NCBI GenBank assembly: GCA_016210395.1
Contig: JACQUI010000314.1
Location: 1 to 8,967 of the forward strand
From: Chloroflexota bacterium
GTDB taxonomy: Bacteria > Chloroflexota > Dehalococcoidia > Lucifugimonadales > JACPCL1
Length of the DNA stretch: 8,967 nucleotides
Direction of reading: 5' to 3'
The notes under the pieces were generated by a model. The model worked only from the letters and a program-made list of their open reading frames with translations. It was not told the DNA's origin and made no database searches. Numbering within the stretch: the stretch's first letter is position 1; every line of letters begins with the position of its first letter. Positions 1-6,941 of this stretch are shown here, in pieces. A program made the translations under genes and the position numbers.

Positions 1-497
1 ATGTCTCCGGCGTCGTGTACAACGCTCTGGCCCTTGCCTGAGCTGCTCATGACCGGCTTCATCACCACCGGGTATCCTAGCTTTTCGCCGGCGGCGCGGC
101 ACTCCGCCTCCGACTCTGCATAGCCAAAACGGGCGGTCTTAACGCCAAGCTCGTTCACCACCAGGTCACGGATGCGGTCCCGGTTCATGGTGTAGTTGAC
201 GGCGCGGGCGGATGGCACGACCTGGATGCCCTGCTGCTCAAACTCCCACAGCGCTTCCGTGCGGATGGCCTCGATTTCCGGCACGATGATATCGGGGCGA
301 TGCTCGTGGACGGCTGCACGCAAGGCGTCGCCATCCAGCATAGTGAACACTTCCCGGTCGTCGGCCACCTGCTGTGCCGGCGCATCGTTGTAGCTGTCGC
401 ATGCCACGACGTAGCATCCCAGGCGTTTGGCGCTGATGACGAACTCCTTGCCCAGCTCGCCTGAGCCAAGGAGCAGGATTCTCTTGGGTAGCTTCAT
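1..497 (-). CDS. purT: Formate-dependent phosphoribosylglycinamide formyltransferase (PurT), 5' part, cut by window edge
   Basis: PurT makes formyl-GAR from GAR, formate and ATP in cytosolic de novo purine synthesis, replacing the folate-dependent PurN. I translated 165 residues from the ATG at 497-495; the frame stays open to the left edge, so more than half of a roughly 390-residue ATP-grasp protein is missing. Visible motifs match E. coli PurT closely: GSGELGKE at residues 11-18 (GAR-binding loop), MLDGDALR near 53-60, PEIEAI at 73-78 (the second Glu contacts GAR in the family), MNRDRIR near 104-110, and [11 protein letters not shown] at 147-157, which supplies the ATP-binding Lys and the SSSGKGQ loop. 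A strong Shine-Dalgarno (AAGGAAGGA, complement 503-511) sits 5 nt before the ATG and supports this start. The gene looks independently transcribed (see the TATAAT box at 638-643). It has no evident link to the menaquinone genes. The closest alternative, PurK, lacks this set of motifs. Confidence 0.93.
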   Translation of the reverse strand, partial: MKLPKRILLLGSGELGKEFVISAKRLGCYVVACDSYNDAPAQQVADDREVFTMLDGDALRAAVHEHRPDIIVPEIEAIRTEALWEFEQQGIQVVPSARAVNYTMNRDRIRDLVVNELGVKTARFGYAESEAECRAAGEKLGYPVVMKPVMSSSGKGQSVVHDAGD

Positions 498-539
498 GGC
501 GGTCCTTCCTTTAAAAAACGGGAGCCTGCCCTGGGTATT

Positions 540-605
540 CGTAGGGGGGACCTGTATCTTCTCGCCCACCCGAAGGACGGGGCAGACACGCGGTCCGCCC
601 CTACG
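540..605. repeat. Imperfect inverted repeat (GTAGGGG...CCCCTAC family)
   Basis: The left arm CGTAGGGGGGACC (540-552) is the reverse complement of the right arm GGTCCGCCCCTACG (592-605) apart from one missing base. The roughly 39-nt middle holds further short complementary pieces around CGCCCACCCGAAGG and CGGGGCAG. It lies between purT and the PAC2 gene, and if purT is transcribed from the TATAAT box upstream it would form a long hairpin in the purT leader. Terminal inverted repeats of this GTAGGGGCGGACC kind are, to my recollection, scattered in intergenic DNA of Chloroflexota and other environmental genomes and resemble non-coding MITE-like elements. Only one copy is visible here, so repetitiveness is inferred. 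I see no open reading frame or clear target-site duplication. Confidence 0.6.
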
Positions 606-637
606 GTACATGCCCTGTTCTCAGGCGCGTGCCAGAG

Positions 638-643
638 ATTATA
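638..643 (-). promoter_or_regulatory. Possible -10 box upstream of purT
   Basis: The minus strand reads TATAAT, a perfect -10 hexamer, 141 bp before the purT start codon. It also lies just after the terminator-like hairpin that follows the PAC2 gene. The matching -35 region at 17-nt spacing (TGTCCT) is poor, so this would be a weak or activator-dependent promoter. The order hairpin, TATAAT, inverted repeat, Shine-Dalgarno, purT is coherent with purT being its own transcription unit. The call rests on a single hexamer and could be chance. Confidence 0.35.
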
Positions 644-690
644 GCTGCCCTGCGCAAAGCAGGACAGGGGCGCCGCAAGAGGCAAAAGGA

Positions 691-714
691 AGGGGCGGGC
701 CAAGGCCCGCCCCT
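691..714 (-). terminator. Strong GC hairpin, probable (bidirectional) terminator after the PAC2 gene
   Basis: AGGGGCGGGCC (691-701) pairs perfectly with GGCCCGCCCCT (704-714) around AA, giving an 11-bp GC-rich stem, in practice about 10 bp with a tetraloop. On the minus strand it begins 39 nt after the PAC2 stop codon and is followed by TCCTTTTG, a broken U-tract. On the plus strand it is followed by CTTTTTCTTT, a better U-tract, although no plus-strand gene runs into it. Its place right after a gene end and before the purT leader fits a factor-independent terminator. Confidence 0.65.
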
Positions 715-752
715 CTTTTTCTTTCGGTGGACTACATGCCGGGCAATGGCAG

Positions 753-1691
753 CTATGGCTCCTCGTTCTCCGGCTCTCCACCCGGCGCCTCATTTCCGAT
801 GGAGCGCAGGAACTCTTCGATGGACGGCGACAGCGACGCCTGCTGGCCGGCGGGCAGTCCTTCCAGGGGTGGCTGCTCTTCCGCGATGGACTCCAGCCGG
901 GCATCGTAGTCCTGCTCCAGCTTCTGGACCAGGGCGGACACCCCCGGGTTGCGCTCCACCTCTGCCGTCACGCGCTCGTACTGCCGCTCGCCACGGCGGC
1001 TCACGCCGAGGTCCGGCGGCAGGAAGTTGTACAGCTCGCACATGACGCTCAGCAGCCGCGCCGCGCCCGTGCGGTCCTCTTCAAGCTGCACGTACTGGGG
1101 CAGCCGCACCATCAGGCTCATGTTCTCCACGCCCAGGGCGGTCACCTTGTCGCCAACCTGGTTCATGATGGACGTAGGCCCCTGATATTGCTGCCGTGGC
1201 CGGGGCGGCATTGCGCCCTTGAGGCCCTTAATGGGCTCGCCATCTGCGGTCGCCATCACCAGCAGTGGCCTCGTGTGAGGCACGGCATCGTACATCCCGC
1301 CCAGGCGGCAGTACCTCTGGACCTTGAAGACCTTAAACAGCTCCACAATGGACTCTATGTACTCCTCAGCGAAGGCATGTGGTTCCAGCATATGGAGAAA
1401 AATGAAATCGTAGTCCTTGCTTCCAGAAGCGCTCCGCAAGATCGTATTGGGGATGGACATCCTGCGCTGGCCGTCAACGTAGTAGGTCATGGGGCGGTAG
1501 CGGGTGAAATCGAAGTATCGCCCGGGGGTCGCCAGATTGCCCATGTCCTGGGCAGCAAACTGGCGCTCCAGGCGGGCCAGGGCCAAGGAGCCCACGCTGC
1601 CGGCATCCACCCAGGGCCGCAGCGAGGCGATCACATGTGGTTTCCGAAGCTCTGGGACGGGCTCGCGAATCTCAAAAGCGCCGATTTGCAT
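753..1691 (-). CDS. PAC2 (proteasome assembly chaperone 2) family protein of unknown role
   Basis: This encodes 312 residues, starting at an ATG preceded by AGGA (complement 1699-1702) at 7-nt spacing. Family features seen are: an N-terminal beta strand plus VIASLRPWVDAGSVG (about 20-34); LGGMYDAVPHTRP (about 129-141), typical of the central PAC2 core; YQGPTS (near 168-173), the GPT-type loop; and LMVRLPQYVQLEEDRTGAARLL (about 192-213). The C-terminal 80 or so residues are acidic, Pro/Gly/Glu-rich and probably disordered or coiled. No signal peptide or membrane segment is visible, so it should be cytosolic. Bacterial and archaeal PAC2 proteins are related to the eukaryotic proteasome assembly chaperone by fold; the bacterial function is not established, and some annotations call them ATP-grasp-related, which I cannot support here. 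It appears monocistronic, with a promoter at 1772-1799 and a terminator at 691-714. I infer no role in menaquinone synthesis. Confidence 0.85.
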   Translation of the reverse strand: MQIGAFEIREPVPELRKPHVIASLRPWVDAGSVGSLALARLERQFAAQDMGNLATPGRYFDFTRYRPMTYYVDGQRRMSIPNTILRSASGSKDYDFIFLHMLEPHAFAEEYIESIVELFKVFKVQRYCRLGGMYDAVPHTRPLLVMATADGEPIKGLKGAMPPRPRQQYQGPTSIMNQVGDKVTALGVENMSLMVRLPQYVQLEEDRTGAARLLSVMCELYNFLPPDLGVSRRGERQYERVTAEVERNPGVSALVQKLEQDYDARLESIAEEQPPLEGLPAGQQASLSPSIEEFLRSIGNEAPGGEPENEEP

Positions 1692-1771
1692 TCGTATATC
1701 CTGTCGTCATCCAGCCTTTTCGTCGTTGCTGCTGCAGCGATTACTGGCAGCGTATCCCCCTGGTGGATTCT

Positions 1772-1799
1772 ATTATAACTCTTGCGTGTAAATCGGCAA
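1772..1799 (-). promoter_or_regulatory. Sigma70-like promoter for the PAC2 gene
   Basis: On the minus strand TTGCCG (complement 1794-1799) lies 16 nt before a perfect TATAAT (complement 1772-1777). Transcription would start near 1765, leaving a leader of about 75 nt before the PAC2 ATG at 1691. The surrounding DNA is AT-richer than the neighbouring genes, as expected for a promoter. The -35 hexamer matches TTGACA at four of six positions. Confidence 0.6.
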
Positions 1800-1806
1800 T
1801 CGCTGA

Positions 1807-1824
1807 GGCCTTCGCCGGAAGGCC
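1807..1824. other. Perfect hairpin between menA and the PAC2 promoter
   Basis: GGCCTTC (1807-1813) and GAAGGCC (1818-1824) form a perfect 7-bp stem with a 4-nt loop. It starts about 46 nt after the menA stop codon in the minus direction, at the end of the menaquinone operon. No U-tract follows on either strand, so it may be a weak terminator or an RNA 3'-end stabilising hairpin rather than a classical factor-independent terminator. It lies just upstream of the PAC2 -35 box, so an operator role is also conceivable. Confidence 0.4.
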
Positions 1825-1869
1825 GGGACAACGCTGTCGCGCGCACTAGCTCTGTCATGAGGGGGGTCT

Positions 1870-2897
1870 TCAAAAGACGGCGTTTCTCCCTTTCAGGACG
1901 AAATCAACCGCAATCCCCAGCGCCAGGAGCAGCCCTGCCTGCATGTGTAGCTTGGCCGTCCCCACAAGCACTGCATTGAACGCCGGCCTGCCGCCGGCAC
2001 GGGCCAGAAGGCGCACCGTCTTGAAGGCCTGGGGCATGGAGAGAAGTGCAAGCAGGGCGTACCACGGCAGCACGCCCGACATGGCATCCACCACCATCAC
2101 GGCGTAGGCGAGATACACCAGCCAGGCGAAGACCCAGCGTCCCGCCTGTAGGCTGAGCAGCGTGGCGAAGGTGCGCTTGCCTCCGGCCCGGTCATCGTCC
2201 CGGTCGCGAAGGTTGTTGGCCTGGAGAATGGCCGTCACCAGCAGCCCGACGGGCACGGACGCCCAGAATACCGGCCACGTGACCCCGGCGGTCTGCACAA
2301 AGTAGGCGGACATGACAATCAGCGGCCCCATGAAGACAAACACGGTGAGCTCGCCCAGCAGGTGGTGCCCCAGCGGGAAGGGACCGCTGCTGTGCAGATA
2401 CCCCGCCAGGGTGCTGAGCAACCCAACCACCAGGATAGGCCACCCTACCTGGCTGACGATATACAACCCCATGACGGTGCTCAGGCCAAAGCTAATTGCA
2501 GTGCCCTGCAGCACGGCCCCCGGCGGCAGCAGCCCGCGAGCGATCACCTTGTGGGGCGCAGGGTATTTGTCCTGCCCACCCTGCTTCCGGTGGTCCGTGT
2601 ACTCATCGGCAAGGTTGGTTCCTACCTGGATGAGCACGGCGCCACAGAAGGCGAGGGCGAAGAGCAACCAGTCCACCGGCCCCTGCCGCGCGGCCAGCGC
2701 CGTGCCCACGAGCACGGGAACTACGGCTGCCGTGAGCGTGATGGGACGCGCAGCCAGCACCCACACCTCAACGTAGAAGGCCAGGTCGCGCCGCGCATGC
2801 TCCAGCCGCTGCTCTTGGGGGCCGGGCGCTGAGCCATTGCGGCGCGCGCTCCCACCCCCTGGAGGAGGCCCTCTTCGGGCCTTTCCCGGACCCTTCC

Positions 2898-2904
<7 letters not shown>
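1870..2904 (-). CDS. menA: 1,4-dihydroxy-2-naphthoate polyprenyltransferase (MenA)
   Basis: MenA is an inner-membrane UbiA-superfamily prenyltransferase that joins DHNA to a polyprenyl diphosphate, giving demethylmenaquinone with loss of CO2. The 344-residue product has about eight or nine hydrophobic segments from residue 48 onward. The first Asp-rich motif is NLADEYTD (N97, D100, D104) and the second is [16 protein letters not shown] (D234, D238); both coordinate Mg-diphosphate in the family, and the GKRT ending is typical of Men[11 protein letters not shown] (about 48-57) is the usual MenA beginning, so residues 1-45, which are basic and Gly/Pro-rich, are an unusual extension. The ATG overlaps the menB stop by 7 bp, and an AGGAAG box lies 5 nt before it, which supports this start and implies translational coupling to menB. 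It is the last gene of the minus-strand run. Confidence 0.94.
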
Positions 2905-3695
<791 letters not shown>

Positions 3696-3723
3696 ACTCA
3701 TTCTCCTTGTCACATGCAATGCG

Positions 3724-3733
3724 TGACCGGTCA
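3724..3733. promoter_or_regulatory. 10-bp perfect palindrome in the CoA-transferase/menB spacer
   Basis: TGACCGGTCA is a perfect 10-bp palindrome in the 53-bp gap between the CoA-transferase stop and the menB start, followed closely by GGTAACC. It could be an operator or an mRNA processing hairpin, or chance in GC-rich DNA. No -10/-35 pair is evident next to it. Confidence 0.25.
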
Positions 3734-3748
3734 GGTAACCGCAGCGCC

Positions 3749-4942
3749 TTACACCACGCCCCGTTCGCGCAACTGCCCAACGTCTGCTTCTGTCAGCCCA
3801 AGCTCCTTGCCCAGCACCTCTGCTGTGTGCTCTCCCAGGGCGGGGGAAGGCCCGGCAGGGCCCGCAGTAGCGCCGCTGAGCTTGAAGGGCGTGTTGGCCA
3901 CCAGCCACGCGCCTGCCGCAGGATGCGGGATTGCCGCCAGCATGCCCCGGTGCTGCACCTGCGCGTCCTGGGTAACGTCTGCGATGGTGTTCACTGGCCC
4001 GCAAGGGACCGCTGCCCTGCCCAGCGCCTCCAGCCAGTAGCTCCTCGTCTTTTTCGCAAAGGCCGCCTGCAGCAGAGCCGCTAGCTCCTCGACGTGCTGT
4101 GTGCGTCCCCGGTTGTCCTGGAAACGGGGGTCCGACGCCAGGGCTTCAAGGCCGGCGGCCTGGCAGAACCGCTGCCAGAGCGTGGCGTCGTCGGTGAGCA
4201 TAGCGACGACAAACCAGCCATCGCCGGCGCGGAAGGCCTGGAACGGCGCAGCGCCGGGATGGCGGGAGCCTATCGCCTCCGGGACTTGTCCCGTGGCGAA
4301 GTAGCGGGAGAAGCTGTTCTCCATCATGGTAACAAGCGTGTCGAGCATGGCGATGTCCACGCGCTGCCCCAGGCCGGTGCGCTCCCGCTGGTGCAGGGCC
4401 GCCAGTATGCCGATGGCGGCGAATGCGCCCGGGATGCTATCGCCCAGCGACGCGCCAGGGCGCAGCGGCGGGCCGTCCGGCTCTCCCGTGACGCTCATCA
4501 GCCCGCTCATGGCCTGCACAATGATGTCCAGAGCGGGCCGCTGGGCATAGGGCCCATCCTGTCCGAAACCCGAAATGGAAGCGTAGACCAGCCTGGGGTT
4601 GACCTTGGACAAGCTGGCATAGTGCAGGCCCGCCTTCGCCAGCGTGCCGGGCACGAAATTCTCCACCAGCACGTCAAAGTGGGGGACCAGCCTCAGAAAA
4701 AGGCCCCTGCCTTCTTCCGAAAACACGTCCAGGGTTATACTCTTCTTGCCGCGGTTGACGCTTATGAAGAATGCGCTATCATCCCCTACCCTTGCAACCA
4801 TGCTCCTGGCTGGGTCGCCTTGCCCGGGCCGCTCCACCTTTACCACCTCCGCGCCCAGGTCCGCCAGCACCATGGTGCAGAAGGGGCCCGAGAGGATGCG
4901 GCTCAGGTCCAGCACACGGACGCCCTCCAGCGGCCCGCTCAC
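3749..4942 (-). CDS. Family III (CaiB/BaiF) CoA-transferase in the menaquinone cluster
   Basis: Family III CoA-transferases move CoA between carboxylic acids through Asp-acyl anhydride intermediates; members include formyl-CoA:oxalate, carnitine and succinyl-CoA:benzylsuccinate CoA-transferases. This 397-residue product is full length for the family. It opens with [18 protein letters not shown] (5-22), then [18 protein letters not shown] (26-43), [11 protein letters not shown] (62-72), LVENFVPGT (92-100), [20 protein letters not shown] (135-154) with the catalytic aspartate D139, [13 protein letters not shown] (190-202) and AVPCGPVNT in the C-terminal part. The GTG start is set by an AAAGGGAGG box (complement 4948-4956) at 5-nt spacing. 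The gene sits between menC and menB, 53 nt before menB on the same strand, and no MenE ligase is present in the window. I infer that it acts on o-succinylbenzoate or its products. A generic fatty, aromatic or dicarboxylic acid CoA-transferase placed here by chance is the alternative. Family is sure; substrate is not. Confidence 0.93.
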   Translation of the reverse strand: MSGPLEGVRVLDLSRILSGPFCTMVLADLGAEVVKVERPGQGDPARSMVARVGDDSAFFISVNRGKKSITLDVFSEEGRGLFLRLVPHFDVLVENFVPGTLAKAGLHYASLSKVNPRLVYASISGFGQDGPYAQRPALDIIVQAMSGLMSVTGEPDGPPLRPGASLGDSIPGAFAAIGILAALHQRERTGLGQRVDIAMLDTLVTMMENSFSRYFATGQVPEAIGSRHPGAAPFQAFRAGDGWFVVAMLTDDATLWQRFCQAAGLEALASDPRFQDNRGRTQHVEELAALLQAAFAKKTRSYWLEALGRAAVPCGPVNTIADVTQDAQVQHRGMLAAIPHPAAGAWLVANTPFKLSGATAGPAGPSPALGEHTAEVLGKELGLTEADVGQLRERGVV

Positions 4943-4952
4943 GCCGGCCTCC

Positions 4953-4969
4953 CTTTCACGCCCTGAAAG
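4953..4969. promoter_or_regulatory. Inverted repeat in the 51-bp menC/CoA-transferase divergent spacer
   Basis: CTTTCA-N5-TGAAAG is a perfect 6-bp inverted repeat in the 51-bp gap between the divergent start codons of menC (plus strand) and the CoA-transferase (minus strand). It adjoins the CoA-transferase ribosome-binding site. Such a site could be an operator controlling both directions or a leader hairpin that occludes the ribosome site. No convincing -10/-35 pair is visible in the 51 bp, so the promoters may be weak or lie inside the adjoining coding sequences. Confidence 0.4.
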
Positions 4970-4993
4970 CGCCAGCCTTCCCCAGGGGGGAGC

Positions 4994-6103
4994 ATGAAAA
5001 TCGCTTCCATATCGTGGGAAGGGTTCGCCCTGCCTTTTAAGTCGCCGTACGTCACGTCAGGCGGGCAGGCGCTGTCCAAATACGGGCTTCTGGTCTTCCT
5101 GCGGGCCAGCGATGGCCTTGAAGGCGTAGGCGAGGCGTCGCCCGTTGGCCCGGGGAGCCTTGCCCAGGTGCGCAGGCTGGCCGGCCTTCTAGAGACGAAT
5201 GCGGCCTCCTTGGTCGGGGGCGCTTTCGATCCGGCCGAAGACTCTTTTCCGGGATTCAACCTGGACCCGGCCCTGGACTTCGGCCTGGAGACCGCGTACC
5301 TGGACCTGCTGGGCAAGGCGCAGGGGAAGTCTATCTCCGCGCTCATGGGCTGGAGGCCACAGAGGCTTCCCGTGAACGCCATTATCGCCTCCGATTCGCC
5401 CGAAGAAGCAGCGGCCGAAGCAGTCGCGGCCCTGCGCCAGGGGTTCACGACGCTGAAGCTGAAGGTAGGACAGGCGCTACGGCGGAACATTGCCCTGGTC
5501 TCCCACGTCCGAAGCGCCGTAGGCCCCGCCGTCAGGCTACGCATTGACCCGAACCAGGGCTGGACCGTCGCCGGAGCGGTTGACGCCATCAAACGCCTGT
5601 CTTCCTTCGGCCTAGAGTACGTGGAGCAGCCCGTGGCGGCGGACGACCTGGCCGGCATGGCGGAGGTACGCCGCGCCACAGGCGTCTCCATCGCTGCGGA
5701 CGAGGCGCTACGCTCTCCCGCCGACGTGCACCGCATCGTCGAGGCGAAGGCCGCTGACCTCCTTATCGTCAAGGCGGCGCGTTTGGGCGGATTGCGCGGG
5801 TCGCTGCGCACCATAGAAATGGCCGCGCACGAAGGCGTCCCATCGGTGGTGACCTCCTCGCTGGAGTCAGGCGTCGGCCTGGCAGCGTCGGCGCACCTGG
5901 CGTCCGCGCTCACGGCACACCCCTTCGCCCACGGGCTGGGGACAGGTCTGCTATACGCCAACGACCTGACGGCCCAGCCTCTCCTGCCCACCGGCGGCGT
6001 GCTGGCCACGCCCGCAGGCCCAGGGCTGGGCGTCATACTCGACAAAGTCAAGCTGCAAAAGTATGCCATAGGCATCAGCGGCGCTCTTGGCGCAGCGGGG
6101 TAA
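4994..6103 (+). CDS. menC: o-Succinylbenzoate synthase (MenC), enolase superfamily
   Basis: MenC dehydrates SHCHC to o-succinylbenzoate in the cytosol. The 369-residue product has the enolase-superfamily layout: an N-terminal alpha/beta capping domain (about 1-125) and a barrel with the catalytic KxK pair K155/K157 (in TLKLKVG), metal ligands D185 (RIDPNQGW), E211 (YVEQPV) and D237 (IAADEA), and K260 (LIVKAARLGG) on the opposite face. These match the OSB synthase/N-succinylamino-acid racemase group. Dipeptide epimerase or racemase activity is possible from sequence alone, but the neighbours make OSB synthesis the likely role. The ATG follows a run ending in GGGGGGAGC; this purine-rich stretch is a plausible though closely spaced ribosome site. 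It is the only menaquinone gene on the plus strand. Its last 29 bp overlap the 3' end of menH in convergent orientation, and it diverges from the CoA-transferase across 51 bp. Confidence 0.91.
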   Translation: MKIASISWEGFALPFKSPYVTSGGQALSKYGLLVFLRASDGLEGVGEASPVGPGSLAQVRRLAGLLETNAASLVGGAFDPAEDSFPGFNLDPALDFGLETAYLDLLGKAQGKSISALMGWRPQRLPVNAIIASDSPEEAAAEAVAALRQGFTTLKLKVGQALRRNIALVSHVRSAVGPAVRLRIDPNQGWTVAGAVDAIKRLSSFGLEYVEQPVAADDLAGMAEVRRATGVSIAADEALRSPADVHRIVEAKAADLLIVKAARLGGLRGSLRTIEMAAHEGVPSVVTSSLESGVGLAASAHLASALTAHPFAHGLGTGLLYANDLTAQPLLPTGGVLATPAGPGLGVILDKVKLQKYAIGISGALGAAG

Positions 6104-6941
6104 GGGAAGACGCGACCACCTCCGCAAGGAACCCTTCCACAACCTTGATGAACTCCGCGGGCTGCTCCAGATGGGCCGCGTGCCCCGCCTCTTTGATGAT
6201 GCGTAGCTTGCTTCCTGCCACCACCCGCTGCATCTCACCCGCGATGGCCGTAGAGCGGGCGTCCTCCTCGCCAGCGATGAACAGCGTGGGCGCGCTGATC
6301 TCATGCAGGCGTTCGTGCAGCGCCGGCTGCGCGCCCGTCCCGATGCCCCGCAGGCTGTTGGCAAGCCCAAGCACGTTGTTGTCCAGCCGCTGGCCGCGCA
6401 GCCTCGCGCGGGCATCGGGCGTAAGCCGCGACTGGCTGGCCCAGAGTGGAATCGCTTGCCAGTAGTCCACGAACTGCTCGATGCCCACTTGCATGGCCCA
6501 ATCCGCCAGGCGCATGTCGTCCAGGACCCGGGCCGCCCGCTCACGCGCCGTCGGCAGGCCCGGCGACGCGCTCTCCAGCACCAGGCCGGCGGTCCGCGAC
6601 GGCAGGGCGATTGCCGCGCTGAGGGCGATGCGCCCCCCCATGGAGTACCCCACCCAGTGGACCCGCTCGATGTCCAGCGTGTCCAGGGCCTCTTCCAGCG
6701 CCTGGAGCATGCGCGGCATGATGTAGAGGCGAGGGTCGGCAGGCGAGTCGGAGCCGCCGTGCCCCAGCGCGTCCACAGCCAGGATGCGGTACGCGCCGCC
6801 CAGGGCGCCGGCCAGAAAGCGCCACGTCGCGGCGCTGCCGGTGAAGCCGTGGAGGGCAAGGAGCGGCGCTCCCAAGGGCGTCCCCCACTCTTCCACGTTG
6901 AGGCGCGCGCCGTTCAACGCCTTCAGAGCCAAGCGTGCCAT
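6075..6941 (-). CDS. menH: 2-succinyl-6-hydroxy-2,4-cyclohexadiene-1-carboxylate synthase (MenH), alpha/beta hydrolase
   Basis: MenH removes pyruvate from SEPHCHC to give SHCHC, the substrate of MenC. The 288-residue product is an alpha/beta-hydrolase: LALHGFTGS (28-36, oxyanion region), VDALGHGGSD (56-65), the nucleophile elbow GYSMGGR with S100 (98-104), GEEDAR with catalytic D227, and AGHAAHLEQP with catalytic H254. The GYSMGGRIAL and GHxAHLEQP blocks are typical of MenH. The ATG overlaps the menD stop by one base (TGATG), so it is coupled to menD; a weak GGGAG box lies 10 nt upstream. Its last 29 bp overlap the end of menC on the other strand. A different small-molecule hydrolase is possible on sequence alone but unlikely in this setting. 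Confidence 0.92.
   Translation of the reverse strand: MARLALKALNGARLNVEEWGTPLGAPLLALHGFTGSAATWRFLAGALGGAYRILAVDALGHGGSDSPADPRLYIMPRMLQALEEALDTLDIERVHWVGYSMGGRIALSAAIALPSRTAGLVLESASPGLPTARERAARVLDDMRLADWAMQVGIEQFVDYWQAIPLWASQSRLTPDARARLRGQRLDNNVLGLANSLRGIGTGAQPALHERLHEISAPTLFIAGEEDARSTAIAGEMQRVVAGSKLRIIKEAGHAAHLEQPAEFIKVVEGFLAEVVASSLTPLRQERR

Noticed and set aside
427..1045. Several open frames across the purT/PAC2 intergenic region on both strands
   Set aside because: They run through the hairpin and inverted repeat, have shadow-like composition (Pro/Ser/Arg), lack ribosome sites, and overlap the well supported purT or PAC2 genes.
1866..1878. Small inverted repeat GTCTT-CAA-AAGAC at the menA stop codon
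   Set aside because: Only a 5-bp AT-containing stem with a 3-nt loop; it is too weak to call a terminator and is partly coding.
3696..4004. N-terminal extension of menB up to an ATG at 4004, giving a 368-residue reading frame
   Set aside because: The extra 100 or so residues overlap the 3' part of the CoA-transferase in another frame, are Arg/Gly/Pro-rich with no MenB similarity, and the good ribosome site lies just before 3695.
4094..4966. 290-codon plus-strand open frame opposite the CoA-transferase
   Set aside because: Shadow frame opposite a full-length CaiB/BaiF gene; the translation is low-complexity and lacks any family motif.
4939..6075. 378-codon minus-strand open frame opposite menC, which would make the locus collinear
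   Set aside because: The translation is Ser/Arg/Ala-rich and without known motifs, while the plus frame carries every enolase-superfamily catalytic residue.
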